Shown: positions 1 through 9,048, counted from the first letter of the stretch. The stretch is DNA of 32,967 bases from Mycobacterium sp. (GCA_025963385.1 JAOPUT010000033.1:1-32967), one strand, 5' to 3'. Translations and numbers: made by a program. Notes: generated by a model from the sequence alone, not told the origin.

Positions 1-98
1 CGCCAGAACCGGGTTCGGCACAGCAGAAGCGCGCCAAGAGCGGCAATTCGTTCGCCAGTCGCATGGAGGAAAGGTTCCGCCGCCGCTTCGAGGATTGA
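1..98 (+). CDS. DUF3040 family protein, C-terminal end (partial)
   Basis: Only the last 31 codons are in the window; the reading frame (codons from base 3) ends at a TGA at 96-98. The visible tail is basic, with SFASRMEERFRRRFED at the very end, which resembles the conserved C-terminus of the actinobacterial DUF3040 membrane proteins encoded just upstream of mraZ in mycobacteria. Function is unknown. A strong hairpin terminator follows 18 bases later, so this gene is probably transcribed separately from the mraZ operon. The call rests on the tail motif plus position, so it is likely but not proven. Confidence 0.6.
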   Translation, partial: PEPGSAQQKRAKSGNSFASRMEERFRRRFED

Positions 99-116
99 GG
101 TACGGAAGGGACGTCA

Positions 117-148
117 GGGCAGCTCCGCGAGGAGCTGCCCTTTTTCTT
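117..148 (+). terminator. Rho-independent terminator after the DUF3040 gene
   Basis: Perfect 10-bp inverted repeat, GGGCAGCTCC (117-126) and GGAGCTGCCC (131-140), closed by a GCGA tetraloop and followed at once by TTTTTCTTT. This is a textbook intrinsic terminator, less common in mycobacteria. It insulates the dcw promoter region from upstream transcription. Confidence 0.92.
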
Positions 149-303
149 TGCCGCCCGACACGCCGTAGCCGGCGCCGGGCGCGGGGTGGGCCACCTCCTT
201 GCCCCACCATGCCCCACCGCAGGTCCAATGGGCCTCTAGCTGCATTTTTTCGCTGACCCACGCTCCCAGGACGCCTTCAGCAGGGCGAAAACGGCTGCCC
301 ATG
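149..303. other. Gene-free stretch upstream of the mraZ promoter
   Basis: No credible gene is seen between the terminator and the MraZ box array. The only patterned sequence is a pair of CCCCA pentamers at 202-206 and 212-216, which read TGGGG on the minus strand at the same 10-bp spacing as the boxes downstream. A T6 run lies at 245-250. Reading frames here lack family resemblance and a ribosome binding site. Confidence 0.5.
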
Positions 304-379
304 TGGCGAGTAGTGGGGGCCGAACCCAAAATGTTGCCAGTGAATGGAGCGAAGTGGGGGATCGTGGGGTAATGTGGCG
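304..379 (+). promoter_or_regulatory. Predicted MraZ operator and mraZ promoter region
   Basis: Six TGGNG pentamers lie in two helically phased groups: TGGCG at 304 and TGGGG at 314; then TGGAG at 345, TGGGG at 355, TGGGG at 365 and TGGCG at 375. Spacing within each group is exactly 10 bp. E. coli MraZ is known to bind TGGGN direct repeats separated by 5 bases upstream of its own gene, which is the same geometry. A possible -10 element, TAATGT, lies at 370-375 between the last boxes, so a bound MraZ oligomer would probably cover the promoter. The binding pattern is clear; the exact start of transcription is not. Confidence 0.75.
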
Positions 380-424
380 GACAACGGAGCAACCGGAGGC
401 TCCGGAGTGGTTGGAGGTGGCGAA

Positions 425-856
425 ATGTTTCTCGGCACCTACACGCCCAAGCTCGACGACAAGGGGCGGCTCACGCTGCCCGCCAAGTTCCGCGAAGCGC
501 TGGCAGGAGGGTTGATGGTCACCAAGAGTCAAGATCACAGCCTGGCTGTCTACCCGCGAGCGGAATTCGAGAAGGTCGCAGAACGGGCCACGCAGGCATC
601 GCGCAGCAATCCGGACGCTCGCGCATTCCTGCGCTACCTCGCTGCGGCAACCGACGAACAGCATCCCGACGCGCAAGGCCGGATCACCTTGTCGGCCGAC
701 CACCGTCAGTACGCATCCCTCTCCAAGGACTGCGTGGTGATCGGATCGATCGAGTACCTGGAGATCTGGGACGCCCAAGCTTGGCAGGAATATCAGCAGA
801 CCCACGAAGAGAACTTCTCCGCGGCCAGCGATGACATCCTGCGCGACATCATCTAG
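425..856 (+). CDS. mraZ: Transcriptional regulator MraZ
   Basis: A 143-residue protein of the family's usual length, first gene of the dcw cluster. It has two SpoVT/AbrB-like half domains, each with the DxxGR signature: DDKGR near residues 12-16 and DAQGR in the second half. MraZ forms a ring-shaped oligomer that binds direct repeats upstream of its own gene and usually represses the cluster. The start at 425 is chosen because it begins with the conserved [15 protein letters not shown] and has the ribosome site GGAGGTGG at 413-420. An in-frame ATG at 344 would add 27 unconserved residues and would lie inside the operator, so it is rejected. Matching operator boxes lie at 304-379. Confidence 0.96.
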   Translation: MFLGTYTPKLDDKGRLTLPAKFREALAGGLMVTKSQDHSLAVYPRAEFEKVAERATQASRSNPDARAFLRYLAAATDEQHPDAQGRITLSADHRQYASLSKDCVVIGSIEYLEIWDAQAWQEYQQTHEENFSAASDDILRDII

Positions 857-895
857 TTCAGCTGCCCCTGCACGGTGGCCTCTGCCCGAACCGGC

Positions 896-920
896 CCTGG
901 CGTACTTCCCCAACGCCAGG
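896..920 (+). ncRNA. mraW RNA motif, 5' leader hairpin of rsmH
   Basis: Perfect 8-bp stem CCTGGCGT (896-903) with ACGCCAGG (913-920) around a 9-base loop ACTTCCCCA. It lies between the mraZ stop and the rsmH start. From memory this matches the mraW RNA motif, a small conserved hairpin described by comparative genomics in actinobacterial mraW (rsmH) leaders. The pyrimidine loop could pair with purine-rich sequence such as a Shine-Dalgarno. The ligand or partner, if any, is not known. Covariation across relatives would settle the structure. Confidence 0.7.
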
Positions 921-980
921 TACGCAATCTCGGACAGGGACCTCGGTGCAAGGGCAGCCACACTTCCCGAGGATGCTGCG

Positions 981-1979
981 ATGCCTGATCATCAACCGCA
1001 CGATCCAGTGCTCCTCGACCGCTGCGTCGAACTGCTGACGCCCGCTCTCACCCGCCACGACGCCGCAGGCTCGGGCGCCGTGCTCGTCGACGCCACCCTC
1101 GGCGCAGGCGGTCACGCGGAGCGCTTCCTCACCGATCTGCCCGGGGTCCATCTCATCGGCCTCGACCGCGACCGCACCGCGCTGGCCATCGCAGCCGAGC
1201 GACTGGCGCCCTTCGGCGACCGGGTCACCTTCGTCCAGACCCGCTACGACGGCTTTTGGAACGACGTCGACCCCGGCACCGCCATCGATGGCGTCCTCTT
1301 CGATCTCGGTGTCTCGTCGATGCAACTCGACCGCACCGAGCGTGGCTTCTCCTACTCCCACGACGCGCCACTGGACATGCGCATGGACCAGGACGCGCCG
1401 TTGACCGCCGCCGAGATCCTGAACACCTACGACAAGAGGTCACTGACCAGGGTGCTGCAGGAGTTCGGCGAGGAGCGCTTCGCCAGCCGCATCGCAGGCG
1501 AGATCGTCCGGCGGCGCGCCCGCAAGCCGTTCGAGACGACCGCTGAATTGGTCGAAGTGCTCTACGACGTGATCCCGGCGCCGGCCCGCCGGACCGGGGG
1601 GCATCCCGGCAAGCGCACCTTCCAGGCGTTGCGCACCGAGGTCAACGGGGAGTTGGACTCGCTGCGCTCCGCGGTTCCCGCTGCGCTCGCCGCGCTGCGC
1701 GAGGGCGGTCGGATCGTCGTCATGGCCTATCAGTCACTCGAGGATCGAATCATCAAGGGGGAGTTCGCCGCTGCGACCGCGTCCCGCACGCCCGCGGGCC
1801 TTCCGGTCGAGCTCCCCGGCCACGAGCCGTACTTCGTGTCGTTGACACGCGGCGCGGAGAAGGCAGCGGCCGACGAGATCGATCTCAACCCCCGCAGCGC
1901 GTCCGTACGGCTGCGAGCTCTGGAAAAGGTTGCGGACGCGAGGAGCAAGAAGGCTCCTGTCAGAAGGGAAGATTCGTGA
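981..1979 (+). CDS. rsmH: 16S rRNA (cytosine(1402)-N(4))-methyltransferase RsmH
   Basis: Also called MraW; methylates N4 of C1402 in the 16S rRNA decoding centre using S-adenosylmethionine. The 332-residue product has the SAM loop TLGAGGH at about 39-45, then [11 protein letters not shown] and the DAPLDMRMD segment, [11 protein letters not shown] and the C-terminal [13 protein letters not shown]. The start at 981 has CGAGGA at 968-973 as ribosome site. The frame is open back to 831 and the upstream peptide (LAYFPNAR) is also found in related species, but that stretch is the mraW RNA hairpin, so its conservation is better explained at RNA level. The stop overlaps the ftsL start. Confidence 0.95.
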   Translation: MPDHQPHDPVLLDRCVELLTPALTRHDAAGSGAVLVDATLGAGGHAERFLTDLPGVHLIGLDRDRTALAIAAERLAPFGDRVTFVQTRYDGFWNDVDPGTAIDGVLFDLGVSSMQLDRTERGFSYSHDAPLDMRMDQDAPLTAAEILNTYDKRSLTRVLQEFGEERFASRIAGEIVRRRARKPFETTAELVEVLYDVIPAPARRTGGHPGKRTFQALRTEVNGELDSLRSAVPAALAALREGGRIVVMAYQSLEDRIIKGEFAAATASRTPAGLPVELPGHEPYFVSLTRGAEKAAADEIDLNPRSASVRLRALEKVADARSKKAPVRREDS

Positions 1980-2920
1980 TGGCGAAGCGACGAGAACCGG
2001 TGCGGGCCGCCGATGAACGCCGACGCAAGCCACGCAAGCCGCGTAAGCCCCGCGACGCCGCGAAGGCGCGCCGGGTGGCCGAGGCTCCGCCGCGGGGTCG
2101 TCGATCGACCCGTGAGCAGCGCCCGCAGCGACCAGAACAGTCGAGGCCGCACACCAGCCCGATGCCCCGTCTCGCCGAGGGGCCGACCCGGCCGAAGAAC
2201 GCCGCCCAGGCCAAGGCGCGAGCCAAGGCACGGAAGGCCAAGGCGCCCAAGATCGTTCGGCCGCCGCTGCGCGAGCGCCTGCTCGTCAGGCTGGCCGCCG
2301 TCGACCTCAACCCCCGCAGGTTCGTCACCAGGGTGCCGTTCGTGGTTCTGGTGATCGGGGCGCTCGGCGTCGGCCTCGGCGTCACCCTGTGGTTGTCGAC
2401 CGATGCCGCCGAGCGATCCTACGAGCTGGGCCGTGCGCGACAGGTCAATCAGGCCCTACTGCAGCAGAAGGAGGGCCTCGAGCGCGACGTCCTCGAGGCG
2501 CAGGCCGCGCCTGCACTCGCAGAGGCGGCGCGCAATCTCGGGATGATTCCGTCGAGGGATACCGCGCACCTGGTTCAGGACGCCTCTGGCAACTGGATGG
2601 TCGTCGGAACGCCCAAGCCGGCCCAGGGCGTTCAGCCGCCACCGCTGAACAGCCCGCTGCCCGAGCCGACGCCGCCCCCGCCCCCGCCGCCGCCCGCACC
2701 GCGCGTCGTCGACCCGCGCGAGGTGACGGTCCACCTGCCGTCGGCGCAGGCTCCGCTGCCCAACCCCGAGGTCGCCGTGCCCGCCACCGGTCCGGCCGCG
2801 CCGCCCCTGCCCGTCCCGGCGGCCCCACTCGACGCCGCCCAGGCGGTGCCCACGCTGCCCGGTCCGGCGCCGGTCGTCTCCCCGGCGATCCCGGTCCCGG
2901 CGCCAGGTCCCGCCGCGTGA
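1979..2920 (+). CDS. ftsL: Cell division protein FtsL (mycobacterial, proline-rich)
   Basis: A 313-residue single-pass membrane protein corresponding to M. tuberculosis Rv2164c, reported as the mycobacterial FtsL. A long, very basic N-terminal cytoplasmic region (about 1-115, rich in Lys/Arg with repeated KPRKPR and AKA units) is followed by one membrane segment at about 121-140, a short coiled coil (about 143-180) and the FtsL-like AEAARNLGMIP element near 181-191. A periplasmic tail rich in Pro and Ala ends the protein, including eight consecutive prolines. FtsL works with FtsB and FtsQ to activate FtsW-PbpB septal synthesis. ATG 1979 overlaps the rsmH stop; GTG 1976 is an equal alternative, both served by AAGGGAA. 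Confidence 0.85.
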   Translation: MAKRREPVRAADERRRKPRKPRKPRDAAKARRVAEAPPRGRRSTREQRPQRPEQSRPHTSPMPRLAEGPTRPKNAAQAKARAKARKAKAPKIVRPPLRERLLVRLAAVDLNPRRFVTRVPFVVLVIGALGVGLGVTLWLSTDAAERSYELGRARQVNQALLQQKEGLERDVLEAQAAPALAEAARNLGMIPSRDTAHLVQDASGNWMVVGTPKPAQGVQPPPLNSPLPEPTPPPPPPPPAPRVVDPREVTVHLPSAQAPLPNPEVAVPATGPAAPPLPVPAAPLDAAQAVPTLPGPAPVVSPAIPVPAPGPAA

Positions 2921-4788
2921 ACCGCCCGGGCACCCCGCATCCGGCGAACGAGCGCCGCACCCGCAAACCGGTCGCCGACGAGGGACCGCGCAGCTCCTCC
3001 TTCGTGTTCCGGCACCGGGTGGGCAACGGTGTGATCCTTGCCGTGCTCCTGCTCGCGGCGGGTCAGCTGTTCATGCTCCAGGTGCCGCGGGCGGAGGGTC
3101 TGCGTGCCGAGGCGGCCAGCCAGCTGAAGGTCACCGACGTCGAAAACGCGCTGCGCGGAAGCATCGTCGACCGCAATGGCGACAAACTGGCGTTCACCAC
3201 CGAGGCGCGGGCACTGACGTTTCAGCCCGCCAAGGTCCAGAAGCAACTGGTCGAGGCCCAGGCCAAGTCGCCTGATGCGCCCGAGCCCGTCAAGCGGCTC
3301 CGCGAGATCGCCAAGGGCGTGGCGGGTCTGCTGAACAACAAGCCCGACGCCGACACCCTCTACAAGAAGTTGTCGAGCAAGGACTCCTTCGTCTACCTGG
3401 CCCGTGCGGTCGATCCGGCGATCTCCGACGCCATCACCACCAAGTACCCCGAAGTGGGCGCCGAGCGCCAAGACATCCGGCAGTACCCGGGTGGGTCGCT
3501 GGCCGCCAACATCGTCGGCGGCATCGACTGGGACGGCCACGGCCTGCTCGGCCTCGAGGACTCCCTCGACGCCAAACTGGCGGGCACCGACGGTTCGGTC
3601 ACCTACGACCGTGGCTCCGACGGCGTGGTGATCCCCGGCAGTTACCGCAACCGGCACGACGCCGTGAACGGCTCGACGGTCCAGCTCACCATCGACGACG
3701 ACATCCAGTTCTACGTCCAGCAGCAGGTGCAGCAGGCCAAGGACCTGTCGGGGGCCAAGACCGTGTCCGCCGTCGTGCTGGACGCGAAGACCGGTGAAGT
3801 CCTTGCGATGTCGAACGACGACACGTTCGATCCGAGCCAGGACATCGGCCGCCAGGACGACCGCCAACTGGGCAACCTCGCCGTGTCCTCGCCGTTCGAG
3901 CCCGGCTCGGTGAACAAGATCATCACCGCCTCGACCGCGATCGAGAACGGACTGACCAACCCCGACGAGGTGTTGTCGGTGCCTGGCTCGATCGACATGG
4001 GCGGTGTCACGGTCAAGGACGCGTGGGATCACGGCGTGATGCCCTACACCACCACCGGGGTGTTCGGTAAGTCCTCCAACGTGGGGACCCTGATGCTGGC
4101 CCAGCGGATCGGCCCGGAGCACTACGCCGAGATGCTCGACAAGTTCGGGCTCGGCCAGCGCACCGGCGTCGGGCTGCCTGGTGAGAGCGCAGGCCTGGTG
4201 CCGCCGATCGACCAGTGGTCGGGCAGCTCGTTCGCCAACCTGCCGATCGGACAGGGTCTTTCGATGACCCTGCTGCAGATGACCGGCATGTACCAGACCA
4301 TCGCCAACGACGGTGTCCGCATCCCGCCGCGCATCATCAGGTCCACGATCGCCGCGGACGGCTCCCACACCGACGAGCCGCGTCCCGATGGCGTTCGAGT
4401 GGTCTCCGCCCAGACGGCACAGACCGTGCGGAACATGTTGCGCGCCACCATTCAGAAGGATCCGACCGGCGTGCAGCAGGGTACCGGCTCCGGGGCTGCG
4501 GTGGAGGGCTACCAGATCGCGGGCAAGACCGGCACCGCACAGCAGATCAACCCGGCCTGCGGCTGCTACTACGACGACGTCTACTGGATCACCTTCGCGG
4601 CCATGGTGCCCGCGGACGATCCGCGCTACGTCGTCGGAGTCATGATGGACAACCCGCATCGCACCGCGGACGGCTCGCCGGGCACGACGGCCGCCCCGCT
4701 CATCCACAACCTGTCGGCGTGGCTGCTGCAGCGGGAGAACGTGCCGCTGTCGCCCGATCCCGGTCCGCCGCTCGTCCTGCAGGGCTGA
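2917..4788 (+). CDS. pbpB: Septal peptidoglycan transpeptidase PbpB (PBP3/FtsI)
   Basis: A 623-residue class B penicillin-binding protein that cross-links septal peptidoglycan with FtsW. Order: short basic cytoplasmic tail, one membrane anchor (about 37-54), the dimerisation/pedestal domain with the conserved RGSIVDRNGDKLA, then the transpeptidase domain. All three active-site motifs are present: SVNK with Ser331, SSN at 386-388 and KTGT from 537. The C-terminus NVPLSPDPGPPLVLQG is as in mycobacterial PbpB, with no PASTA domain. GTG 2917 overlaps the ftsL stop (GTGA), giving translational coupling. The frame is open further upstream to 2389, but that part only shadows ftsL. Confidence 0.96.
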   Translation: MNRPGTPHPANERRTRKPVADEGPRSSSFVFRHRVGNGVILAVLLLAAGQLFMLQVPRAEGLRAEAASQLKVTDVENALRGSIVDRNGDKLAFTTEARALTFQPAKVQKQLVEAQAKSPDAPEPVKRLREIAKGVAGLLNNKPDADTLYKKLSSKDSFVYLARAVDPAISDAITTKYPEVGAERQDIRQYPGGSLAANIVGGIDWDGHGLLGLEDSLDAKLAGTDGSVTYDRGSDGVVIPGSYRNRHDAVNGSTVQLTIDDDIQFYVQQQVQQAKDLSGAKTVSAVVLDAKTGEVLAMSNDDTFDPSQDIGRQDDRQLGNLAVSSPFEPGSVNKIITASTAIENGLTNPDEVLSVPGSIDMGGVTVKDAWDHGVMPYTTTGVFGKSSNVGTLMLAQRIGPEHYAEMLDKFGLGQRTGVGLPGESAGLVPPIDQWSGSSFANLPIGQGLSMTLLQMTGMYQTIANDGVRIPPRIIRSTIAADGSHTDEPRPDGVRVVSAQTAQTVRNMLRATIQKDPTGVQQGTGSGAAVEGYQIAGKTGTAQQINPACGCYYDDVYWITFAAMVPADDPRYVVGVMMDNPHRTADGSPGTTAAPLIHNLSAWLLQRENVPLSPDPGPPLVLQG

Positions 4789-4825
4789 GCTCGCGAGCCG
4801 CCCCGGACCCGGCCGGTAGGGTGTC

Positions 4826-6355
4826 ATGGCCATGAACTTGCGTCCCTCGCGTCCAGCCGGTGAAGGTCTCGTCGCATTGGCCGAGCGCGTGCGGGCGACT
4901 GCGGTATCCGGGCCCGGCGCGGCAGACGTGCGGGTCACGGGGGTGACGTTGCGCGGTCAGGACGCCCGGCAGGGTGACCTGTTCGCTGCGCTGCCCGGCG
5001 CGTCGTCGCACGGTGCCAAGTACGCCGCGGACGCCGTGGGCAGGGGCGCCGTTGCGGTGCTCACCGACGAGGCGGGAGTGCAGATCATGGCGGGCAGCGT
5101 CTCGGTGCCCATCCTGGTACACGCGACCCCGCGCGCCGTGCTCGGCGAGCTGGCGGCAGGCGTCTACGGCAGGCCGTCGGAACGGATGCGCGTCATCGGC
5201 GTGACCGGTACGTCGGGCAAGACCACCACCACGTATCTGGTGGAGGCCGGACTTCGCTCGGCGGGCCGGGTGGTGGGTTTGGTCGGCACCGTCGGGATCA
5301 CCATCGACGGCGTCGTCGAGCCGAGTTCGTTGACCACACCTGAGGCGCCGGATCTGCAGGCGCTGTTCGCCGTGATGGTCGAGCGTGGTGTCGACACCGT
5401 GGTGATGGAGGTGTCCAGTCACGCACTGGTCCAGGGCCGGGTCGACGGCGTGCACTTCGCGGTGGGCGGTTTCACCAACCTGTCCCGCGACCACCTGGAC
5501 TTCCATCCGACGATGGAGGACTACCTCGACGCCAAGGCGCGCCTCTTCGACCCGCGGTCCTCGACACACGCAGACGTTTCCGTGGTCTGCATCGACGACG
5601 ATGGTGGGCGCACCATCGCCTCCCGCGCCGACCGTCCGGTGACGGTGAGTGCCTCGGGCGGCGACGGCGACTGGCGGGTCGAGCGCGTGGACGTCCTCGA
5701 CGGCGGCGGTCAGAAGTTCCTGGCGGTCGACCCGGCAGGGGTCCACCACGACCTGCGGATCGGTCTGCCTGGGCACTACAACGTCGCGAACGGCCTGCTG
5801 GCGACGGCCCTCCTCGACGCGGTCGGGGTGTCACCGGAGCAGGCGGCCCCCGGTCTGCGGAGGGCGACGGTTCCCGGCAGGCTCCAGCCGATCGACTGCG
5901 GTCAGGACTTTCTCGCCCTCGTCGACTACGCGCACAAGCCGGGTGCGCTGCGGGCCGTGTTGGAGACGTTGCGCGCCCAGAGCAGAGGTCGGGTGGCCGT
6001 GGTCTTCGGCGCAGGCGGCAACCGCGACCCGGGTAAACGGGCGCCGATGGGTCAGACCGCCGCCGAGCTGGCCGATCTGGTCGTCGTGACCGACGACAAC
6101 CCTCGAGACGAGGAGCCTGCCGACATCCGCGCGGCCGTCGTCGCAGGCGCCGCGGGTGGTGCCGCCGAGGTGGTGGAGATAGGTGACCGCCGCGCCGCCA
6201 TCGACTTCGCCGTCGGCTGGGCCCGGGAAGGGGACGTCGTGCTGATCGCGGGCAAGGGCCACGAGGCGGGCCAGACGAGTCATGGCCGGACGCGACCGTT
6301 CGACGACCGCGACGAACTGGCCGCCGCGCTGCAGGCTCTGGAGGCGCGCCCGTGA
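4826..6355 (+). CDS. murE: UDP-N-acetylmuramoyl-tripeptide synthetase MurE
   Basis: Cytoplasmic ATP-dependent ligase adding the third stem residue to UDP-MurNAc-L-Ala-D-Glu. The 509-residue protein has the Mur ligase N-terminal domain, the central P-loop GTSGKTTTT at about 128-136, MEVSSHAL and [12 protein letters not shown], and the C-terminal DNPR motif at 424-427. In the MurE family DNPR marks meso-diaminopimelate specificity, as expected for a mycobacterium. The start at 4826 follows GGTAGGGTG; a second ATG two codons later (4832) is also possible. The 37-bp gap after pbpB is one of the few places in the cluster core without start/stop overlap. The stop overlaps the murF GTG. Confidence 0.96.
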   Translation: MAMNLRPSRPAGEGLVALAERVRATAVSGPGAADVRVTGVTLRGQDARQGDLFAALPGASSHGAKYAADAVGRGAVAVLTDEAGVQIMAGSVSVPILVHATPRAVLGELAAGVYGRPSERMRVIGVTGTSGKTTTTYLVEAGLRSAGRVVGLVGTVGITIDGVVEPSSLTTPEAPDLQALFAVMVERGVDTVVMEVSSHALVQGRVDGVHFAVGGFTNLSRDHLDFHPTMEDYLDAKARLFDPRSSTHADVSVVCIDDDGGRTIASRADRPVTVSASGGDGDWRVERVDVLDGGGQKFLAVDPAGVHHDLRIGLPGHYNVANGLLATALLDAVGVSPEQAAPGLRRATVPGRLQPIDCGQDFLALVDYAHKPGALRAVLETLRAQSRGRVAVVFGAGGNRDPGKRAPMGQTAAELADLVVVTDDNPRDEEPADIRAAVVAGAAGGAAEVVEIGDRRAAIDFAVGWAREGDVVLIAGKGHEAGQTSHGRTRPFDDRDELAAALQALEARP

Positions 6356-7824
6356 TCGACCTGACGCTGGCGCAGATCGCCCGCATCGTCGGCGGTGAGC
6401 TCGCCGACGTCTCGGCCGAGGACGCCGAGACCATCCACGTCACCGGCACCGTCGAGTTCGACTCTCGCGCCGTCACCCCGGGCGGGTTGTTCCTGGCGCT
6501 GCCCGGCGCCCGGTCGGACGGGCACGACTTCGCGGCAGGCGCCGTGGCGGCGGGTGCCGTCGCGGTGCTGGCTGCCCGTCCGGTCGGGGTGCCCGCCATC
6601 GTCGTGAAACCCCTTGCCGCCGCGGGTGACTCGGGTGCGAGCGTCCTCGAGTACGACACCGACGGTTCCGGGGCGGCGGTGCTGGACGCACTGGCCAAGC
6701 TGGCCGCCGCCGTCGCCGCCGAACTGGTGGCCGCCGGCCTGGTGATCGTCGGGGTCACCGGCTCGTCGGGCAAGACCTCGACCAAGGACCTCTTGGCCGC
6801 AGTGCTCGCACCCCTCGGCGACGTCATTGCACCGCCCGGCTCGTTCAACAACGAACTGGGGCACCCGTGGACTGTGCTGCGGGCCACCACCGACACCGAC
6901 TACCTGATCCTGGAGATGTCGGCGCGTCACCCCGGCAACATCGCCGCGCTGGCGCGGATCGCCCCGCCGTCGATCGCCGTGGTGCTCAACGTCGGCACCG
7001 CCCACCTCGGTGAGTTCGGCTCGCGCGAGGCCATCGCCGCGACCAAGGGTGAACTGCCGCAAGCGGTTCCGGCGTCCGGGGTCGTCGTCCTCAACGCCGA
7101 CGATCCGGTGGTGGCCGCGATGGCGGACAAGACGGCGGCACGCGTGGTCCGCGTCGGACGATCCTCCGGCTCCGACGTCTGGGCCGAAGGGGTGGCCCTC
7201 GACGAGCTCGCCAGGGCCCGGTTCACACTGCACGCGGGCGAGGCGCAGACCGACGTGACGCTGGCCGTGCACGGCGACCATCAGGTGTCCAACGCGCTCT
7301 GCGCGGCGGCCGTGGCGCTCGAGTGCGGAGCGAGCCTCGAGCAGGTGGCTGAGGCACTCGCGGGCGCTGGGCCGGTCTCGCAGCACCGGATGCAGGTCGA
7401 CACCCGCGCGGACGGCGTGACGGTCATCAACGATGCGTACAACGCCAACCCCGACTCGATGCGTGCCGGACTGAAGGCACTGGCCTGGATGGCCAAGGAT
7501 CGCAGGAGCTGGGCCGTGCTGGGGGAGATGGCCGAACTCGGTGACGACGCGATTGCCGAACATGACAGCATCGGTCGACTGGCCGTGCGCTTAGATGTGT
7601 CTCGACTGATCGTCGTCGGAACCGGGAGGTCCATGAGCGCCATGCATCACGGGGCGGTGATGGAGGGGTCGTGGGGCAGTGAGGCCACGATGGTCGCCGA
7701 CGTGGACGAAGCGCTCGCGCTGCTGCGTGCCGAATTACGCGGGGGAGACGTGGTATTGGTGAAGGCCTCGAAGTCGGCGGGTCTGGCAGGTCTCGCCGAG
7801 ACGCTCTCCGGTGAATCCGGATGA
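6352..7824 (+). CDS. murF: UDP-N-acetylmuramoyl-tripeptide-D-alanyl-D-alanine ligase MurF
   Basis: Adds D-Ala-D-Ala to the UDP-MurNAc-tripeptide, the last cytoplasmic step before MraY. It has 490 residues, close to the usual family length, with P-loop [10 protein letters not shown] from about 137, [34 protein letters not shown] and the C-terminal [12 protein letters not shown]. The GTG start overlaps the murE stop, and its own stop overlaps the mraY ATG. The 3' part has two TTA leucine codons (7591 and 7735), rare in this GC-rich genome; no other sign of foreign origin is seen. Confidence 0.96.
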   Translation: MIDLTLAQIARIVGGELADVSAEDAETIHVTGTVEFDSRAVTPGGLFLALPGARSDGHDFAAGAVAAGAVAVLAARPVGVPAIVVKPLAAAGDSGASVLEYDTDGSGAAVLDALAKLAAAVAAELVAAGLVIVGVTGSSGKTSTKDLLAAVLAPLGDVIAPPGSFNNELGHPWTVLRATTDTDYLILEMSARHPGNIAALARIAPPSIAVVLNVGTAHLGEFGSREAIAATKGELPQAVPASGVVVLNADDPVVAAMADKTAARVVRVGRSSGSDVWAEGVALDELARARFTLHAGEAQTDVTLAVHGDHQVSNALCAAAVALECGASLEQVAEALAGAGPVSQHRMQVDTRADGVTVINDAYNANPDSMRAGLKALAWMAKDRRSWAVLGEMAELGDDAIAEHDSIGRLAVRLDVSRLIVVGTGRSMSAMHHGAVMEGSWGSEATMVADVDEALALLRAELRGGDVVLVKASKSAGLAGLAETLSGESG

Positions 7825-8900
7825 GACAGATACTGATCGCCGTCGCGATCGCGCTGGCGGTGTCGATCCTTCTGACGCCTGCGCTGATCCGGTTGTTCAC
7901 GCGCCAGGGGTTCGGACACGAGATCCGCGAGGACGGTCCGCCGAGCCATCACAAGAAGCGCGGCACCCCGTCGATGGGCGGCGTCGCCATCCTGGCAGGC
8001 ATCTGGGCCGGCTACCTCGGTACGCACCTGGTGGGGCTCGCGCTCGACGGTGAGGGACCGTCCGCCTCGGGTCTGCTGGTGCTCGGGCTCGCCACGGCGC
8101 TCGGCGGCGTGGGCTTCATCGACGACCTCATCAAGATCCGGCGCTCGCGCAACCTCGGGCTGAACAAGACGGCCAAGACGGTCGGCCAGCTCGTCGCCGC
8201 GGTGCTCTTCGGCGTGCTCGCCCTGCAGTTCCGCAATGGCGACGGTCTGACTCCCGGCAGTGCGGAGCTCTCGTACGTGCGCGAGATCGCCACGGTGACG
8301 CTGGCACCCGCGGTCTTCGTGCTGTTCTGCGTCGTCGTGGTGAGCGCCTGGTCCAACGCGGTCAACTTCACCGATGGTCTCGACGGCCTCGCGGCCGGGG
8401 CGATGGCCATGGTGACGGCGGCGTACGTGCTGATCACGTTCTGGCAGTTCCGCAACGCGTGCGCCTTCAGCCCGGGGCTCGGTTGCTACAACGTGCGGGA
8501 CCCGCTCGACCTCGCGCTGGTCGCGGCGGCGACGGCGGGTGCCTGCATCGGCTTCCTGTGGTGGAACGCCGCGCCGGCGAAGATCTTCATGGGCGACACT
8601 GGCTCGCTGGCGCTCGGCGGCATCATCGCCGGGCTGTCCGTGACCAGCCGGACCGAGATGCTCGCGGTGGTGCTCGGAGCACTGTTCGTGGCCGAGGTCA
8701 CCTCGGTGGTCGTGCAGATCCTGGCGTTCCGCACGACGGGCCGCCGGGTGTTCCGGATGGCGCCCTTCCACCATCACTTCGAGCTGGTCGGCTGGGCCGA
8801 GACGACGGTGATCATCCGGTTCTGGCTGCTCACCGCCATCGCCTGCGGGCTGGGTGTCGCGCTGTTCTACAGCGAATGGCTGGCGTCCGTAGGCGCCTAG
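7821..8900 (+). CDS. mraY: Phospho-N-acetylmuramoyl-pentapeptide-transferase MraY (MurX)
   Basis: Integral membrane enzyme that transfers phospho-MurNAc-pentapeptide from UDP to decaprenyl phosphate, making lipid I. The 359-residue, strongly hydrophobic protein shows the family motifs in order: [24 protein letters not shown] with the catalytic-site aspartates, [24 protein letters not shown] and APFHHHFE. The ATG overlaps the murF stop. The end ([12 protein letters not shown]) is the intact family C-terminus, so the gene is complete. Downstream, the normal next gene murD is absent. Confidence 0.96.
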   Translation: MRQILIAVAIALAVSILLTPALIRLFTRQGFGHEIREDGPPSHHKKRGTPSMGGVAILAGIWAGYLGTHLVGLALDGEGPSASGLLVLGLATALGGVGFIDDLIKIRRSRNLGLNKTAKTVGQLVAAVLFGVLALQFRNGDGLTPGSAELSYVREIATVTLAPAVFVLFCVVVVSAWSNAVNFTDGLDGLAAGAMAMVTAAYVLITFWQFRNACAFSPGLGCYNVRDPLDLALVAAATAGACIGFLWWNAAPAKIFMGDTGSLALGGIIAGLSVTSRTEMLAVVLGALFVAEVTSVVVQILAFRTTGRRVFRMAPFHHHFELVGWAETTVIIRFWLLTAIACGLGVALFYSEWLASVGA

Positions 8901-9048
8901 CCAGGGCCGGCGTCCGCCCATTCGGCGACACGCGCCGGATGTACTCGTTGCTGGAGCAGTGACGGGGGAGGATTCTGGGGTGCAAGGGACAAATGAGCTT
9001 GTTGTTGCCAATGTGACTGATGTGATCAAAGTCTGCGGGTAGCTAGCG
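8901..9048 (+). other. mraY-ftsW junction lacking murD
   Basis: In mycobacteria murD (about 1.4-1.5 kb) lies between mraY and ftsW. Here only 148 bp separate complete copies of these genes, far too little for a Mur ligase, and no MurD-like P-loop or other remnant can be read in any frame. The first half is GC-rich; the second half (about 8968-9040) is clearly AT-richer than the surroundings. It holds a tiny MYSLLEQ frame (8939-8962) and a 20-codon frame with a strong ribosome site (8980-9042). Either murD was excised or relocated, or the assembly lost it. Confidence 0.85.
8980..9042 (+). CDS. Possible 20-residue leader peptide upstream of ftsW
   Basis: GTG 8980 to TAG 9040-9042 encodes 20 residues beginning VQGTNELVVANV and ending KVCG. 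It has a very good ribosome site, GGGGAGGA at 8965-8972, seven bases ahead of the start, better than that of ftsW itself. The stop lies 6 bp before the ftsW GTG, so translation could be coupled. No family is recognised. It could equally be chance, the remnant of a recombination, or simply the ribosome-loading sequence once used by murD. Confidence 0.3.
   Translation: MQGTNELVVANVTDVIKVCG

Noticed and set aside
2389..2916. Upstream extension of the pbpB frame through ftsL
   Set aside because: Composition is Arg/Ala/Gly-rich nonsense overlapping the well-supported FtsL frame; pbpB starts at the GTGA overlap at 2917.
2632..4938. Long minus-strand open frame (768 codons) opposite pbpB
   Set aside because: High-GC shadow of a strongly supported gene; the translation is a run of Arg/Gly/Val/His-rich sequence with no family motif.
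8939..8962. MYSLLEQ mini frame after mraY
   Set aside because: Seven codons without a ribosome site; no evidence that it is translated.
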